A stretch of DNA of 64,000 nucleotides from Lojkania enalia (taxonomy: Eukaryota; Ascomycota; Dothideomycetes; Pleosporales), in assembly GCA_010094045.1 (NCBI GenBank), contig ML986725.1:58900-122899 (forward strand). Direction: 5' to 3'. The notes under the pieces were generated by a model. That model did no database searches. It was given only the letters and a program-made list of their open reading frames with translations, and was not told the origin of the DNA. The translations under genes were made by a program, and so were the position numbers. Below, in pieces: positions 34,448 through 45,787 of this stretch (within the stretch, counting starts at the first letter, position 1; each line of letters opens with the position of its first letter).

Positions 34448-36486
34448 CTTGAACGCTCGACAACTTGCTTTCTTTGACCATGGGACAGGATTGCAAGGTT
34501 AGCCTTATAGGCTATTTCACGAATGACAGGAAACTCTCGGGAAACCTGACAATGTAATGGTGTTCATGATCAGACGCTAATGAATCAGTTCCGAGAGGAT
34601 GCAGGAACAGGAATGGAAATGGCGTGCCTTGTATTTTAGGGGCTATTGAAGCTTAGCTTTATTAGTAGAGGCTTGACGAAGACTTCATGCGGGGTTGGGA
34701 ATGCGGGGAACTTAGTATAATGGCTTTGGGAACAGTACTGAGTAATCTTGAATGAATACCGCCTGGAAATACAAATTCTTCCCTCACTCAACCCCTAGCC
34801 TCTTTAGATTATAAGAAAAGTAAGTGGAAACTCTGCATGAGAAATACAATGGTACTTATTTCGTCAGTAGTTGAGCTCAGACTATACTCTATGCTTGTGA
34901 TTACATTTGCAGTCTCCGCAAATACTTCGCTTCAGCGCCAATATCCGATGGAGAGTTGTTTATCGAGCTAGGCAGCAATTCTTTGAAGCCGAGTGTTAGA
35001 TAATCGCCTACGACTCCAAGTTCTATGGATGTATGATTCCTGCATTTACCCGCCTTTAAACTAGTCCTCGCTACAAGAGAAATATAATGAAGTTGTCGGC
35101 GCAGAATTGTCGAGAGAGGCGAAGCAAATATCCGTCGAGCATTTATTGTTCGTGTTGTAGAACTAGCGAAGCCCCATGTGGTACTTCCTCTACTAAAATG
35201 TTTTGATAAGGCCGGGCATCAGGATATAAATGATCTAAGTATGTGTGAGCACTCCCAAAAAAAAAAAACAACGTGGACCCAGGAGGTACTGAACCGGAAA
35301 TGATTCATCATACCCCGTTTCGGGAATATACCCGCAGGACCGTCGATCTTGCGTTGGCTTCAGCCGCTGCTCTTGCTCTAGGTTGGGGAAAACATCTAAT
35401 GGCCCTCGTAAATTGTAGACGCTCCATTCTAGGCATAGCTCATTCAAGAAAATTTCAAGCACGAAAAGCTGGCTGTTGTGAATCTGACTATCTTTAAGTT
35501 GCTTCTAATCGTCTTTAGGTTTGCTGTCGCTGGCAGTATTAGGCGGAAGGGTGGCGCTAGACCTCTTCATCGGAAAATTAAGGAATGATTGATATTATTG
35601 TGTGACAAGTTTGAATCCTTAAGCACTAAACAGGGTTCATCGGCATATCCCGTCAAAAAGGGAGGCCGGCGACCATAACATTTACGATGAATTAATACCA
35701 CAGAAAGGCATGAGAGTTTTTGAAGGATACTGGTTGGGGCTGGATCCATCCTTATCTTATTACTCTCTCGATATCCCATCATGGATCTGAACAATCCGTT
35801 AGAAAAGACTTGGTATAGGGGTAATGAAGAGTATAGTATAGGGGGCAAATATATAAACAAGGGGCTTGACATAGAAGACGGGTATGGCTCAGATGAAAAG
35901 ATTTTGGGATGCTCAAACGGTCTAAAATCTCAATCTATATTGTATCAAACTACTCGGAAACGTTCCGCATGCGTAATAGGAGCCCCATTGATTTTGATGG
36001 TCAATTCTCGATATGGGAGACAGGAACCAATTCTTTAAAAAGCCTGGTGCCCTGTCACGCGGCATCCTCTGTTAATGTATGGATATATTCGTACAGGTGA
36101 ATGAATTTTACAACTATCACGTATATATAATAAACGGGGTGGGTGCAAAAAGCAAAAGAACACTTGTTAATGCTATGTTTAAGGGAGTGGAAAAGGATAT
36201 GAACCTATCAAGCTTTGCAACTGCTTTGAGGGATCTGCCGTCGTTACTCGTTGTACAAATTTTAATACAATGACATTATCGCGATTGCCCGAACATGACA
36301 TAGATACCAAGAGACATCATCCTTTCCGCCCATCATATCTCCAACCACAACACCGCTAACATACCTCAGAAGCCATAAACGCATCATTCGGCACACCCGA
36401 ATCACACCTATCCTTCACAGCCCCCACCACCCTTTGTCTCCAAAAATCTCCCACCCACCCCGCCAAAAACCTCAGAATCATGCATT
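34448..36486. other. Long intergenic region, no gene seen
   Basis: About 2 kb with only short overlapping frames on both strands (for example 35273-35497 and 35781-36038), none with a domain, signal peptide or plausible splice pattern. An A run is at 35259-35268. This is one of the emptier stretches and fits accessory DNA. Confidence 0.45.
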
Positions 36487-37140
36487 ATGTCTTCTACCAC
36501 CAACTTCCAAGAAACCATCTTCCACCTCCAACACCTTCTAACCAGTCTCTCTACCCACCTCTCCGCTTGCTCATCTGTAGCCACCACAGTCTCCGACTAC
36601 GCCACCTACGAAAAATTCATAAAAGCCCTTGCTACCAAATCTAACACCGCGCAGCTACTCACCTACCCTAGCCTCATATTCCGGGACCTCACATTCGCAG
36701 AACAGTGTCTCTTCAACTCGAAATCCATCATCACATTGACCGTATCTTCACGCGATGAGCATCGCAAGCGGATGCAATATATCGCACAGAGCGCTGCGGA
36801 AGAGATGAATGAAGTAGTTAGGCAATAATGACCTCCGAGTTGGCGTTTCTGAAGAATGAGAATGGGTGCTTGATGGATTTGTATGATGCTATAAAGGATG
36901 GTTATGAGAGAGATTAACAGGGGCGTCGAGCGTTGCAAGACGATGTCGCCAGACTCCGGCACAGGGTTGCGGAGTTAGAGAGTGAGATACATACGAAGGA
37001 GGAATTAGAGAGCCGAATAGCAGACGACCAGGCGTAGAGCTTCCGAAAAGCATATACCCTAAATCGGTAGATTTTGTATTTAGAGAATAGTAGTACCACG
37101 GTGCCTTGGGTGGGGTTTGGTATAGCTGCGGTTGACATAT
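36487..37140 (+). pseudogene. Degenerate coiled-coil gene (unrecognised)
   Basis: The first frame, ATG 36487 to stop at 36826, gives 113 residues of helical, Ser/Thr-rich sequence ending AAEEMNEVVRQ followed by TAA and TGA. An ATG overlapping that stop (36828, +2 frame) continues with similar helical character (SELAFLKNENGCLMDLYDAI, then after a stop LQDDVARLRHRVAELESEI), and is again stopped at TAG near 37036. The continuity of coiled-coil character across stops and a frame change suggests one decayed gene. Reading it as a 113-residue intact gene plus chance is the alternative. No family assigned. Confidence 0.4.
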
Positions 37141-37542
37141 AATTAATTAGCCAAACATACCACGAAGTACAATGAGCATGTTGGCAGAAATGGAGCTCTT
37201 CATTAGAGAGCCAATCTCCTCATTAAACTAAATGTCCTCTAGCAAACTCGAACGCAAAATTCGTGTCCGTAGTTTAAAACCACAACATGTATACGTCAAG
37301 CAACTTGATAACCCCCCCACAGCCAAAAATCAATACCCAACCCCTACAAACCCACCAAAAGACACTAAAAATATGCTACCAGTTACTCAATCACAAGCAA
37401 ACACACATGTCCCCTATCAAAATTAATAAATACATAAAATAATACCCTATGCATATAAACGATGCCGTCTACCCACTTCTGACGATAAAACGAAATCCTA
37501 AAAATATATTTCCCTGTAATCCTTCCCTCACCTCATACGTTT
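37141..37542. other. Intergenic region, no gene seen
   Basis: This is the 3' flank of the SERINC gene. The 64-codon frame at 37232-37426 is Pro/Thr-rich and low in information; not supported. Confidence 0.35.
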
Positions 37543-39141
37543 TCAATAATCAAACCTTTCCGGCATCACAAGAGGCGCCACCAAACTCCAAACATAAATC
37601 CCATAGCAAACCCATGCACTGATAATCTTCGCCCAAGAAGCCCAATATGTCCTACCAACCGGCACAAAGTCATTCGCCATATCCTTCTCGTCGAAGCTAG
37701 TTGTGAGTAAGGTAGCCACCCACGTTGTGCTGAGGAAGAAAACGATGTGAAAGAGGGTGTAGTTGTATTGCGTAGCGTTGCGTTCATCATCACGCGGGTT
37801 CTTGGAGTGGCTCTCGTCCTCATCGTCGCTGTCGCTATCGTCTAGGGCGGAAGCTGGGAGAGAGCCACTCTCAACAGCAGCGCGGAGGGCGGCTTGGTGC
37901 ATTTCGCGGCGGGACTCGGGTTGCTGGGTGACGAGACCGTGTTCGTAGTCTTCGGTGCCGACACGGGAGTATCCATTCCCGTAAGAGTTTCCTTGTGATC
38001 CTAGTGCAAGTCCATAAGTTGCGGCGCGGGTAGTCGTGTAAGCGACAGTGACAAAGGTGACGATGGCGCCGAGAATGACAGTAGCCCTACGAGTGCCTCG
38101 GGCGCGAATAAGAGGGTTGCACTGATGGTCATCCGGCTCCATTCCGACAGCGGACATGGTTAGATAGGTGCAGTAGATTGCGACTATTGCGGACTGCGCA
38201 AGGCCGGCTCGGGGGTTGACACTTTGGACCTCGGGGTGGATAGATACTACTGCGGCAATCAACAGTAGCAGGAGGTTAATCTAGATTGTTAGTAGAATAG
38301 CTGATTGAATCTAGATTGGAGACTTACAGTAATGGCTGCCTGGTTCATGCCGCATCCGCTCCTGGCGAAGTAGATGTACATGACAATAGTCATAGCGAAA
38401 GACGCCAAGTACATAAATAGGGTGGATCCGACAAGTAAGCCAGTCCAGACACGGGATTCCGTGACTTCAATCTTCTCCTGGCAATACTCGGCCCAGTTGT
38501 GCGCCAAATCAACCAATAGAATGAGTCCAATAAGGAGGAAGAGACATGCACCGATCATAGCAAAGTAGTTGCCCCAGACAATGAAGACGCTATTTGGAAT
38601 AAAGAAGGTGAGGACAATCATCAAGATCCAGGCAATGATCTTGGGTCCCCAGAATCCGTTTTGAATAGGCGCGCGACCGTCTTTCGAGGAGCGAACTCCG
38701 ACGAGCATCAAGGCCATGATCACGTGAAAGAATCCAAGTGCAAAGTTTATCCGTTGTACAGCGACATATCCGTAGCACTGTTCTCCATGACATTTGATGT
38801 CCACGTAGTCGAGCGTGAGGTGTGACAGCTTCTTCATAGCCCAATCCGTGAGCATGATCCAGGACACAATTGAGTTAACGAGGAGAATAAGGGCATAGGC
38901 AATACGAGTGGCGATACTACATGCTGTCAGTATGCGCCTATGCAGAAGCTTGATATGCGCACCTGTTACCACATTTGCCGCCGCAGGAACTGAAGACGGC
39001 GCTGCAGGTAGCAGCTCCGCAGCACGAAGCCGCTAGGCCCCATAACTAGACGAGTCAGACTGCACAAGGAAGGTAATAGAACGGACGTACTGTGCCGACG
39101 CTGGGAAGCGCGAGAAAGGGTATGGATAATACGGCACCCAT
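37543..39141 (-). CDS. TMS1: SERINC/TMS1 family membrane protein
   Basis: Exons 39091-39141, 38963-39045, 38328-38916 and 37543-38280 join to 486 residues with no phase conflict. The N-terminus MGAVLSIPFLALPSVGT is followed by the family's cysteine cluster (ASCCGAATC, CGGKCGN) and then about ten membrane helices: ATRIAYALILLVNSIVSWIM, INFALGFFHVIMALMLVGV, a segment with GACLFLLIGLILLVDLAHNW, and others. LLLLLIAAVVSIHPEVQ lies across the last splice. A cytosolic acidic loop (DDSDSDDEDES) precedes the last two helices. SERINC proteins are multi-span membrane proteins first linked to serine incorporation into lipids and now to phospholipid scrambling; in yeast Tms1 is vacuolar. The start is shared with a bidirectional promoter opposite the MFS gene. 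Length and order are typical. Confidence 0.92.
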
Positions 39142-39541
39142 GGTTGCGATGTGTGGTGTCTGTGGAGAGACGTGAAGTTCATCGCTAGCTGCGAAGTGAC
39201 GTGCATTTGCCGCGGCGCCAAGCCCGGAGCCGGAAACAATGTTATCCCGATCACTGATACGAACGACCACGACAACAGCCGGCGTTATCTTAGGCAAGAG
39301 GATTTGGGCTTCCTCGATAGTTGAAATCTGCATCTTCCTATCATTCGTTCCATAAACGCCCGCCATTATCGCATGTCGTGACTTGCTGTGCGACGGCATC
39401 TGACCCGCCAATTGAATCACACGCCAGCTCGGTCTACCAGTGCCGATATTGACTATCCTATCTCCACCTGCCGACCTGACCTCGCATCCTCCATGACCTG
39501 TGCGATATAATACCTCCACGCTCAGATCGAGCGACCACGTA
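39142..39541. promoter_or_regulatory. Bidirectional promoter region between TMS1 and MFS gene
   Basis: Exactly 400 bp separate the two divergent start codons. A minus-strand open frame runs through much of it (39142-39606), but it is upstream of the well-conserved TMS1 start and is more likely 5' leader. No TATA box was identified with confidence. Confidence 0.4.
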
Positions 39542-41382
39542 ATGGCCGAAAAGGAGGCAACACACAGGAAGACGCGGATTGTCTCCGTCGTCGCAGCGAC
39601 TGCCATATCGTTGGCATGCGGGACAAATGTACACTATACGCGGGCACCGTCAAGAGAAATACTGATATGCTACAGTACGCTTACTCGGCATGGGCGCCGC
39701 AGTTTGCTGAGAAGCTGCAGCTGTCTGCGACCCAAAGTAATATCATCGTACGATTCGCCGTCTCCTATTTCTATGAAAGATTCCTAACCGTTTAGGGCAC
39801 CGCGGCCAATATCGGAATGTATGCCTCGGGGATTCCAATGGGATGGATAACAGATAGAAAGAGCCCCCGTTTGGCAGCGTTCATAGGCATGGCTTGTCTG
39901 GGCATTGGATACTTTCCCATACACTCGGGTATGACTACGGCCCGGAGTTCTAAATGCGGGGCTGATATGGGACAGCGTACGATGATGGTGCGGCATCTAT
40001 GAGCGTAGCTTTGATTTCCTTCTTTTCTTTCGTATCAGGCATAGGCAGCTGTGCTGCTTTCCAGGGAGCTCTCAAGACAGGTACGTCTGCTAGCGCGCTT
40101 GGTTTTCTAGATAGTAACTCGGACAGCTACCCTTAATTGGCCAACTCACCGCGGGACGGCGACGGCATTCCCATTAGCTGCTTTTGGTTTGAGCGCTTTC
40201 TTTTATACGGTCATAGCGGGCATTGCTTTTCCGGGCAACACATCTGGTTTACTTCTCTTACTTTCTATTGGAACTTCTGGCCTTGTCTTGATATCGATTC
40301 CCTTCCTTCACGTGGTCGACCATGTGCATGGAGCTGGTTATAAAGTCCTCCCAACGGCCAACAGAGCCCGCCGCGATTCTAATTTGCTTCACCGAACTAA
40401 GAGTAATGGTAGTAGGTACAGCAGTTCTACTATCCCTGGCTCCGAGCCCAGTAAGTGCCGCATTTTCTATTCACCGTCAACGCCCCTTGTTACCTACCAA
40501 CCAAATCATAGACAATGACGAACAGGATGATACAGACGAGAACTCATCCTTGATGTCTGGACCCGGAGACGTCATCGAGAACGATCCTAGAAGTCATTCG
40601 ACAAGTCACTCACATGGATTAGATGTCACTGGACTGGCGTTGCTATACAAGATTGAGTTTTGGCAGCTGTGGATTCTCATGGGACTGCTAACTGGCGTCG
40701 GACTGATGACGATCAAGTACGCTCCATTTCTAAACTAACGATTATTACTGACTTGTGTAGCAACATCGGCCACGACGTCCAAGCCTTATGGAACCACTAC
40801 GATGATAGTGCGGGCAAGGACTTCGTTGCCCACCGCCAACTCATGCACGTTTCCATAATATCAGTCTGCAGCTTCCTCGGTCGCCTCTCTTCTGGCGTCG
40901 GCTCCGACATCATCGTCAAGAAACTGCATATGTCGCGCTTCTGGTGCACTGCCATCTCAGCCACCATCTTCATGCTCGGTCAGATCGCCGCAATCCGGAT
41001 CGAGAATCCCAACTTCCTATGGGTAGTTTCAGGGCTCTCGGGCCTTGCTTACGGCGTCCTATTCGGCGTCTTCCCCGCCCTGGTCGTCGACGCGTTCGGC
41101 GCACCTGGATTCGCTATGAACTGGGGATTCATGACGCTCGCGCCTGTAGTTAGCGGCAACATATACAACCTATTCTACGGCGCAGTGTACGACGCGCATT
41201 CCGAAGTTCAGCCTGGTGGCGACCGGAACTGCGATGAGGGGTTGGTCTGTTATCGTACGGCGTACTATGTTACTCTGGCTTCGAGCTTCCTAGGCATCCT
41301 AGCGTGTTTCTGGGGCATTCACGCCGAGCATGTGAGGAAGAGGGCGATGGAAGAAGAACATGAGGGGCACCGTGATGCATGA
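39542..41382 (+). CDS. MFS transporter, nodulin-like (NFD4/Mch1-type)
   Basis: Seven exons (39542-39628, 39676-39747, 39796-39928, 39976-40080, 40127-40450, 40512-40716, 40761-41382) join in frame to 515 residues. The N-terminal half has the nodulin-like signature: VSVVAATAISLACGTNYAYSAWAPQF across the first splice, then GIPMGWITDRKSPR (the MFS loop 2-3 motif). The C-terminal half begins after a hydrophilic loop rich in Asp/Ser/His (residues about 265-310) and contains SFLGRLSSGVGSDI and GVFPALVVDAFG. Twelve helices are likely. Relatives include yeast Mch1, a predicted monocarboxylate-like transporter of the vacuolar membrane whose substrate is not established. Many small introns in the first half explain the broken frames. 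Confidence 0.88.
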
Positions 41383-41774
41383 TTCCGTATCTAAGCTGGG
41401 CGGTCGGCGTTTTTGTAGATATCGTCTGGCTTATTGAGTTCGATGCTACGTTATTGGTCCAAATGATCATGACTTATATTGGTCGACGTATGAACCATGG
41501 AATATCCAGACTCGATCCTTCGGGTTAGCGCGCTCAGCCACACCCCGCCGCCCCACCATCCGGTGACGGCTCCCGGTGGCGGACGACTTACGAATGCCAG
41601 TACGTCCGCCCCGTACCAAGGAACTACCTCCCTACAATACGCGCACGCCGCCAGGCTGCAGTCTTGCACTCTTTGACTTCTACTACCTACTTCACGGAGC
41701 ATATCTGAGGGTTTTACTTGCCTACACGCACCTGCATGCCGCAGACCAAGAGCAGCAAGGAGGGAACTACAGCC
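41383..41774. other. Intergenic region, no gene seen
   Basis: GC-rich spacer between two plus-strand genes. Opposing frames here (41451-41918 minus, 41576-41800 plus) are shadows without domains. Part is probably 5' leader of the gene at 41775. Confidence 0.35.
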
Positions 41775-43010
41775 ATGCCCGCGCCACTGGCCAAAGGTGA
41801 GCTCAGCTGCACAGTCTGCTGTACCTCGCACCATACCCCAACATAGCATTCGTGCTTCATCCTCATTCCCAACCACTTCTCCTCTTACCCGGTTCCATTT
41901 CCCTTCCATCACGGCCATGCGTTCACCCCACTAACAACTCCAGGCCTCATAATCGCCGCCTCAGTCCTCGTTGCCGCCGGCATAGCGCTCTACGAGTCAC
42001 CCCAAGTCCGCCAATGGGTTGATCAGAGCCGACGCAAAATTGCTATAGCTTTGCACTCCCTGGGGGACGAGATTCAGCCTAGACCCCGCCGCACCTCGGA
42101 ATCGAGCCAGGATTATGAGGCGAGAAGGAGGAAGGAGGAAAGTTTGAGGAGAAGGAAGAGCGACTTGATTAGGAGGGCGAGGGAAGAAGGTGTGGCTGTG
42201 GATTTGGATGAGTTGGCGAGGCTGGGAGAGGAGGTGGAAATGCGAGACACGAAGCAGGGGAAGAAGAACGAGAGCGCGGGACAGAGAAGCTTCGACGACT
42301 TGGTGGGGAAGGACGGCATGTTGAAGGATATCGGGAGCTCGACTGGAGCGGAGTCCACGGACAAGGGTGTTCGACGGCGTGGCGTTGTGGGATTCAAGGC
42401 TGGTGCTGCGGCCGCGAATCCGTTTGCTGATCAAGTGTTGTTTGATCAGGAGGAGGAGGAAGCTCCATCCCCCAAGCCTTTTTTTTATGTTGAGTCCCGC
42501 GAGAGCACTGCGACTGTCGAAGGTGATGTAGCGCCTCCTTCGTCCGGAACACTCATCGATCTCACCCACCTAGAACCAGAGAACCCGCAAACAGCCTCGA
42601 TCCCGCAATCCGAGGCCGAAGACATGGAACAAGCAGCACAATCCTTCTATTCCTTCACAACCTCGGCATCGGACCCCCAGCATCTCGACGCAGTAGAAGT
42701 CTTGGACGCTGAAAATGTCTCCACCGGCACGCTAACACCTCGCTCCGACTCTGCCTTCACCGGAGCATCAATCGTAGGCAGTGCCGCCGACGACATTGCT
42801 GTTCTATCTACGCACGAAGACGACCACGATGCGCGCTCCGAGGCATTTTCCGAAGCCGGCTTCACCGATGCGGGGTTCTCGGAGGCTGGATTTAGTGAAG
42901 TGAGCGAGAGGCGAATGGGTGTCATGACGCCGTCGAGTTGGACGGATGTAGGTAGTGATGATGAGAGCGAGTGGGGTGGGCCTGGGCAAGGAGGCCAGGT
43001 GCATCAGTAG
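41775..43010 (+). CDS. Single-pass membrane-anchored acidic fungal protein (hypothetical)
   Basis: Exon 1 at 41775-41796 (MPAPLAK) joins exon 2 at 41944-43010 across a 147-bp intron, giving 362 residues. A membrane segment directly follows the splice (LIIAASVLVAAGIALYE, residues 9-25). Next is a strongly charged helical region (RRKEESLRRRKSDLIRRARE), and then a long acidic, Ser/Thr-rich, probably disordered tail. Near the C-terminus a short repeat EAGFTDAGFSEAGFSE occurs. Many Pezizomycotina have proteins of this layout without a known role. The strong membrane segment supplied exactly in phase by the intron supports the start. Confidence 0.7.
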
Positions 43011-43281
43011 ATACTGTTGTTGCCAAGGCGTTTATGTAAGTGGTACGGGATGGCGTTTCTTTGACTTGGATTGGATATGGATACCTGTGGTGTGAGATGG
43101 GATGGAAAGGGTAGTAACACAAGGTCTACCTATGGCTTCTTATTCATCTCTCCTATTCGTGTTTCCTCATGTACACAACATATTGTCTCGCTCTGGATAC
43201 CAGACACAAAAATCCAAATCATAGACCGGAATCCAAGCTCTCACCATGCTAATATTTATGAACCCGGGGCATACGCATCCC

Positions 43282-43845
43282 TCACCTCATCCCACCAACC
43301 CCCCTAATCCTCCTCTCAACTCTCTCCAACATCTCCGCCTTCAATCTTACCGCCTCCACCCTCTCTCCCTCCATATCCTCAAGCAAGCTCTCCAACTCCT
43401 TCATCCTTTCGACCTGCGCCCGCTCGCTAGTTCCAATACCCGGCAGTCTGTCGATCAGCAACTCGATCTGCTGTTCCTTAAGCACCAAGTCGCGCGACAG
43501 CTCACGGATATCGGCCTGGAAGTCCTTCGGATCTAGGGCAGTGGGGGTTTGCGTTTGGTGTTGGGTGGTGGGTTGGGTAGGTTGGCCTTGTTGTTGGGTA
43601 GAGGCAGGCTGTGTGGATTGGGTGTCTTGGGCGCGTTGTTGGGATTCGTGTTCAGTGAAGGAAGTTAGGAGGGGTTGGTTGGGGATGGGAGCAGGGGGTG
43701 CACGGTCTTTGATATAGTGCAAGGCGGAGGTCATTTGGAGGAGGAGCTGTAGGGTGTTTTTTTTTTTTAGCTGCTATTAGAAGGAGAGGGGAGCGGCATG
43801 TACCATATCGAGCTCGTCTTGGATTTGGGTGAGTATGTCAGCCAT
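43282..43845 (-). CDS. MED21: Mediator complex subunit 21 (Med21/Srb7)
   Basis: Exons 43804-43845 and 43282-43746 join to 168 residues. The first exon encodes MADILTQIQDELDM, the near-invariant start of Med21, and the second continues LLLQMTSALHYIKDRAP. A Gln/Thr/Pro-rich linker follows (QQQGQPTQPTTQHQTQ). The C-terminal helix (FQADIRELSRDLVLKEQQIE, then IDRLPGIGTSERAQ) is the coiled coil that pairs with Med7 in the Mediator middle module. Mediator bridges transcription factors and RNA polymerase II. The 57-bp intron contains a 13-base A/T run next to its acceptor. The gene is divergent from the Rrg7-like gene. Confidence 0.92.
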
Positions 43846-44184
43846 TGTGTGGCTGGTAGTGAGGCTTGAAGAATTGGATGAGATTCGTTTGAGATTTGCG
43901 TGCGAGGTGACGGATACGTGTATCTACTTGGCGGAGAGATAAGGATGTCGAGACGAAATTATTGAAGCAGAGGATTTGGCGGGGATATTGAAGCTCGAGT
44001 AAAATGACGCGAGGCTCGCGCTCATGAGGCTGAGCTAACGCACGCGTCGCATCTTGGCGTTCTACTCACTGGACACGCTCCTAGCTCTTCTACCCCCTCA
44101 ATACATACAACCGTATATATTTCCTTCTTGTCACTCCTTTGTAAATATGCCTTATTTACACTCAATTGCCTCCCCCCTCTAACA
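43846..44184. promoter_or_regulatory. Bidirectional promoter region between MED21 and Rrg7-like gene
   Basis: 339 bp between divergent ATGs. It includes CACGCG/ACGCGT-like sequence near 44040 (AACGCACGCGTCGC) that could bind an MBF-type factor, and pyrimidine-rich runs just before the plus-strand start. The binding site is inference only. Confidence 0.35.
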
Positions 44185-45360
44185 ATGCGCCCATTCTTCC
44201 GCCCAAAACACATCCTCCCTACCACCCACCTACCCTTCCGATCGCTCGCAACCTTCCAGCCCACAACCCCAACAACCGCCCAGTCCATTACTCCAACAAC
44301 ACCTCAACCCCCCAAGCTCATCATAACCCCCGGCTCGCCGTACCATAACTCCCTCCCGAGCTTCCTCGCCTACGCCTCGCGGGTAAACCTCTCCCCTACA
44401 AAAACTGTCTACGTCGGCACACACTACGAATACGTAACCGCACTCTCGCTGCTCCGCCTGGGCTTCTCTCTTCTCCGTACTGGCCGCAAATCCGACGCCG
44501 GCATCGACCTAATAGGTCATTGGCTGCTCCCTCCCTTACGCTCCCCCATCCCCGTCATCGTGCAATGCAAGGCGCGCAACATCACCTTGTCGCCGAAGCA
44601 CGTGCGGGAGCTAGAGGGCGCGCTTCAGGGCGTGCCGCCAGAGTGGCGAGGGAAGGATGTGCTAGGTTTGCTAGTTACTACGAGGGGGGCGACGAGGGGG
44701 GTTTTGGAGGCGTTGGGGAGGAATCGGAAGGCGATGGGGTTTGTTAAGGTGTCCAGGGAAGGGACCGTGGAGCAGTTCGTTTGGAATAAAGCGGCGGGGG
44801 AGCGGGGATTAGAGGGGGTGGGGGTTACGGTGAGACATACTCCGAGAGTGTTGTTGGGGGAGGGGACCGAGTTAGAAGACAAGGAAATGGAGCAGGGTGG
44901 CGAGTGGGAGATACAAGCATCAGCCAACGCAATCCCGCCGAAGCGTCGCAAACCCAGCATCTCCGGAACTCGGAAAGACATCATTCTAACCTGGCTCGGC
45001 CACCCCATCTTTCCCTCACGACAAAACCTTGACGACGAGACAAGAAAGCTTATCAATGTCATCGCCCAGGACGTCGAGGACGTTAGGACGAAGCCAAAGG
45101 CGAAGCCAAAGGCGAAGCCGAAGCCCAGCGCAATATACTCCAAGACCAGGAAGAACACCCCTACCATAAAGCCCAAAATAAGCAAGAACCTCACCACCCT
45201 AAGCCCTTCCACTACCACCATCTCAAAACGCAGAGGCCGACCCCCCGGCTCAAAGAATAAACCAACAGTCTTCCTAGAACCTGCAGTGTTACGGAAAAGA
45301 GGCAGGCCGCCAGGCTCGAAGAACAAGGACAAGAAAAGTAGTGCTAGTAGCGAAATATGA
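44185..45360 (+). CDS. RRG7: Rrg7-like mitochondrial PD-(D/E)XK protein with two C-terminal AT-hooks
   Basis: A single exon of 391 residues starts at ATG 44185; an upstream in-frame extension would need TTG. Residues 1-35 are basic and hydroxylated without acids (MRPFFRPKHILPTTHLPFRS), a likely mitochondrial presequence. The Rrg7/DUF2034 core follows: YVGTHYEYVTALSLLRLGFSL, GRKSDAGIDLIGHW, VIVQCKARN, HVRELEGALQG, giving the D...(Q)xK pattern of the restriction-nuclease fold. Yeast Rrg7 is needed for respiratory growth. After residue 300 the protein adds a low-complexity basic tail with KPKAKPKAKPKPK and two AT-hooks, each RGRPPGSKNK (near residues 354 and 375). AT-hooks bind the minor groove of AT-rich DNA. 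The extension is not part of yeast Rrg7 as I know it. Confidence 0.82.
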   Translation: MRPFFRPKHILPTTHLPFRSLATFQPTTPTTAQSITPTTPQPPKLIITPGSPYHNSLPSFLAYASRVNLSPTKTVYVGTHYEYVTALSLLRLGFSLLRTGRKSDAGIDLIGHWLLPPLRSPIPVIVQCKARNITLSPKHVRELEGALQGVPPEWRGKDVLGLLVTTRGATRGVLEALGRNRKAMGFVKVSREGTVEQFVWNKAAGERGLEGVGVTVRHTPRVLLGEGTELEDKEMEQGGEWEIQASANAIPPKRRKPSISGTRKDIILTWLGHPIFPSRQNLDDETRKLINVIAQDVEDVRTKPKAKPKAKPKPSAIYSKTRKNTPTIKPKISKNLTTLSPSTTTISKRRGRPPGSKNKPTVFLEPAVLRKRGRPPGSKNKDKKSSASSEI

Positions 45361-45787
45361 TACCCCCCTATTTTCCATTCAGCACCGTCTTTCCACACGT
45401 CCGTGAAATTTGCTTATCATTGAAGTTGCTGTATCATTGTCCGTGAAGAGACTCGCGTCATTGTGCTTCATCGTCTATCACTGACTCCCGTTGCACGCCA
45501 ACTCAGACCAGGATACAACAACCATTAAAACAACCCAAACACCAACATTCAAAAATTATGAGGCTCAGTAATTCAATTTAATTAATATTCATAGTGCCAT
45601 AAAAAATAAAAGGGTAAGGAAGCTGTCATATCTCATACTGAATATTCCACCATGCATACCCCATGTCTGAAAATACTAAACACCGAATCAAGGGTTCCCA
45701 CCAAACAGGGCCGAAAAACATACATACCGAAAAGAAGCTAGACCTCCGCCTCCCTCTTCCATCATACCTCAAACCCGCGCAGTCCGC
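45361..45787. other. Convergent intergenic region, no gene seen
   Basis: Shared 3' flank of the Rrg7-like gene (plus) and the beta-propeller gene (minus). An AT-rich stretch at 45575-45615 may hold polyadenylation signals for both. Nothing else seen. Confidence 0.4.

Noticed and set aside
36487..36828. DASH-complex subunit (Spc34/Spc19-like) assignment
   Set aside because: Only a faint resemblance by eye around FRDLTFAEQCLF; rest of the protein does not match and the frame is broken.
39055..39606. 183-codon minus-strand frame upstream of TMS1 as a longer N-terminus
   Set aside because: TMS1 relatives start at MGAVLSIP; the extra 155 residues lie in the shared promoter/leader and look non-conserved.
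44625..45398. 257-codon minus-strand frame over the Rrg7-like gene
   Set aside because: Antisense shadow of a GC-rich exon; Phe/Leu repeats are the reverse complement of the Lys/Pro tail codons.
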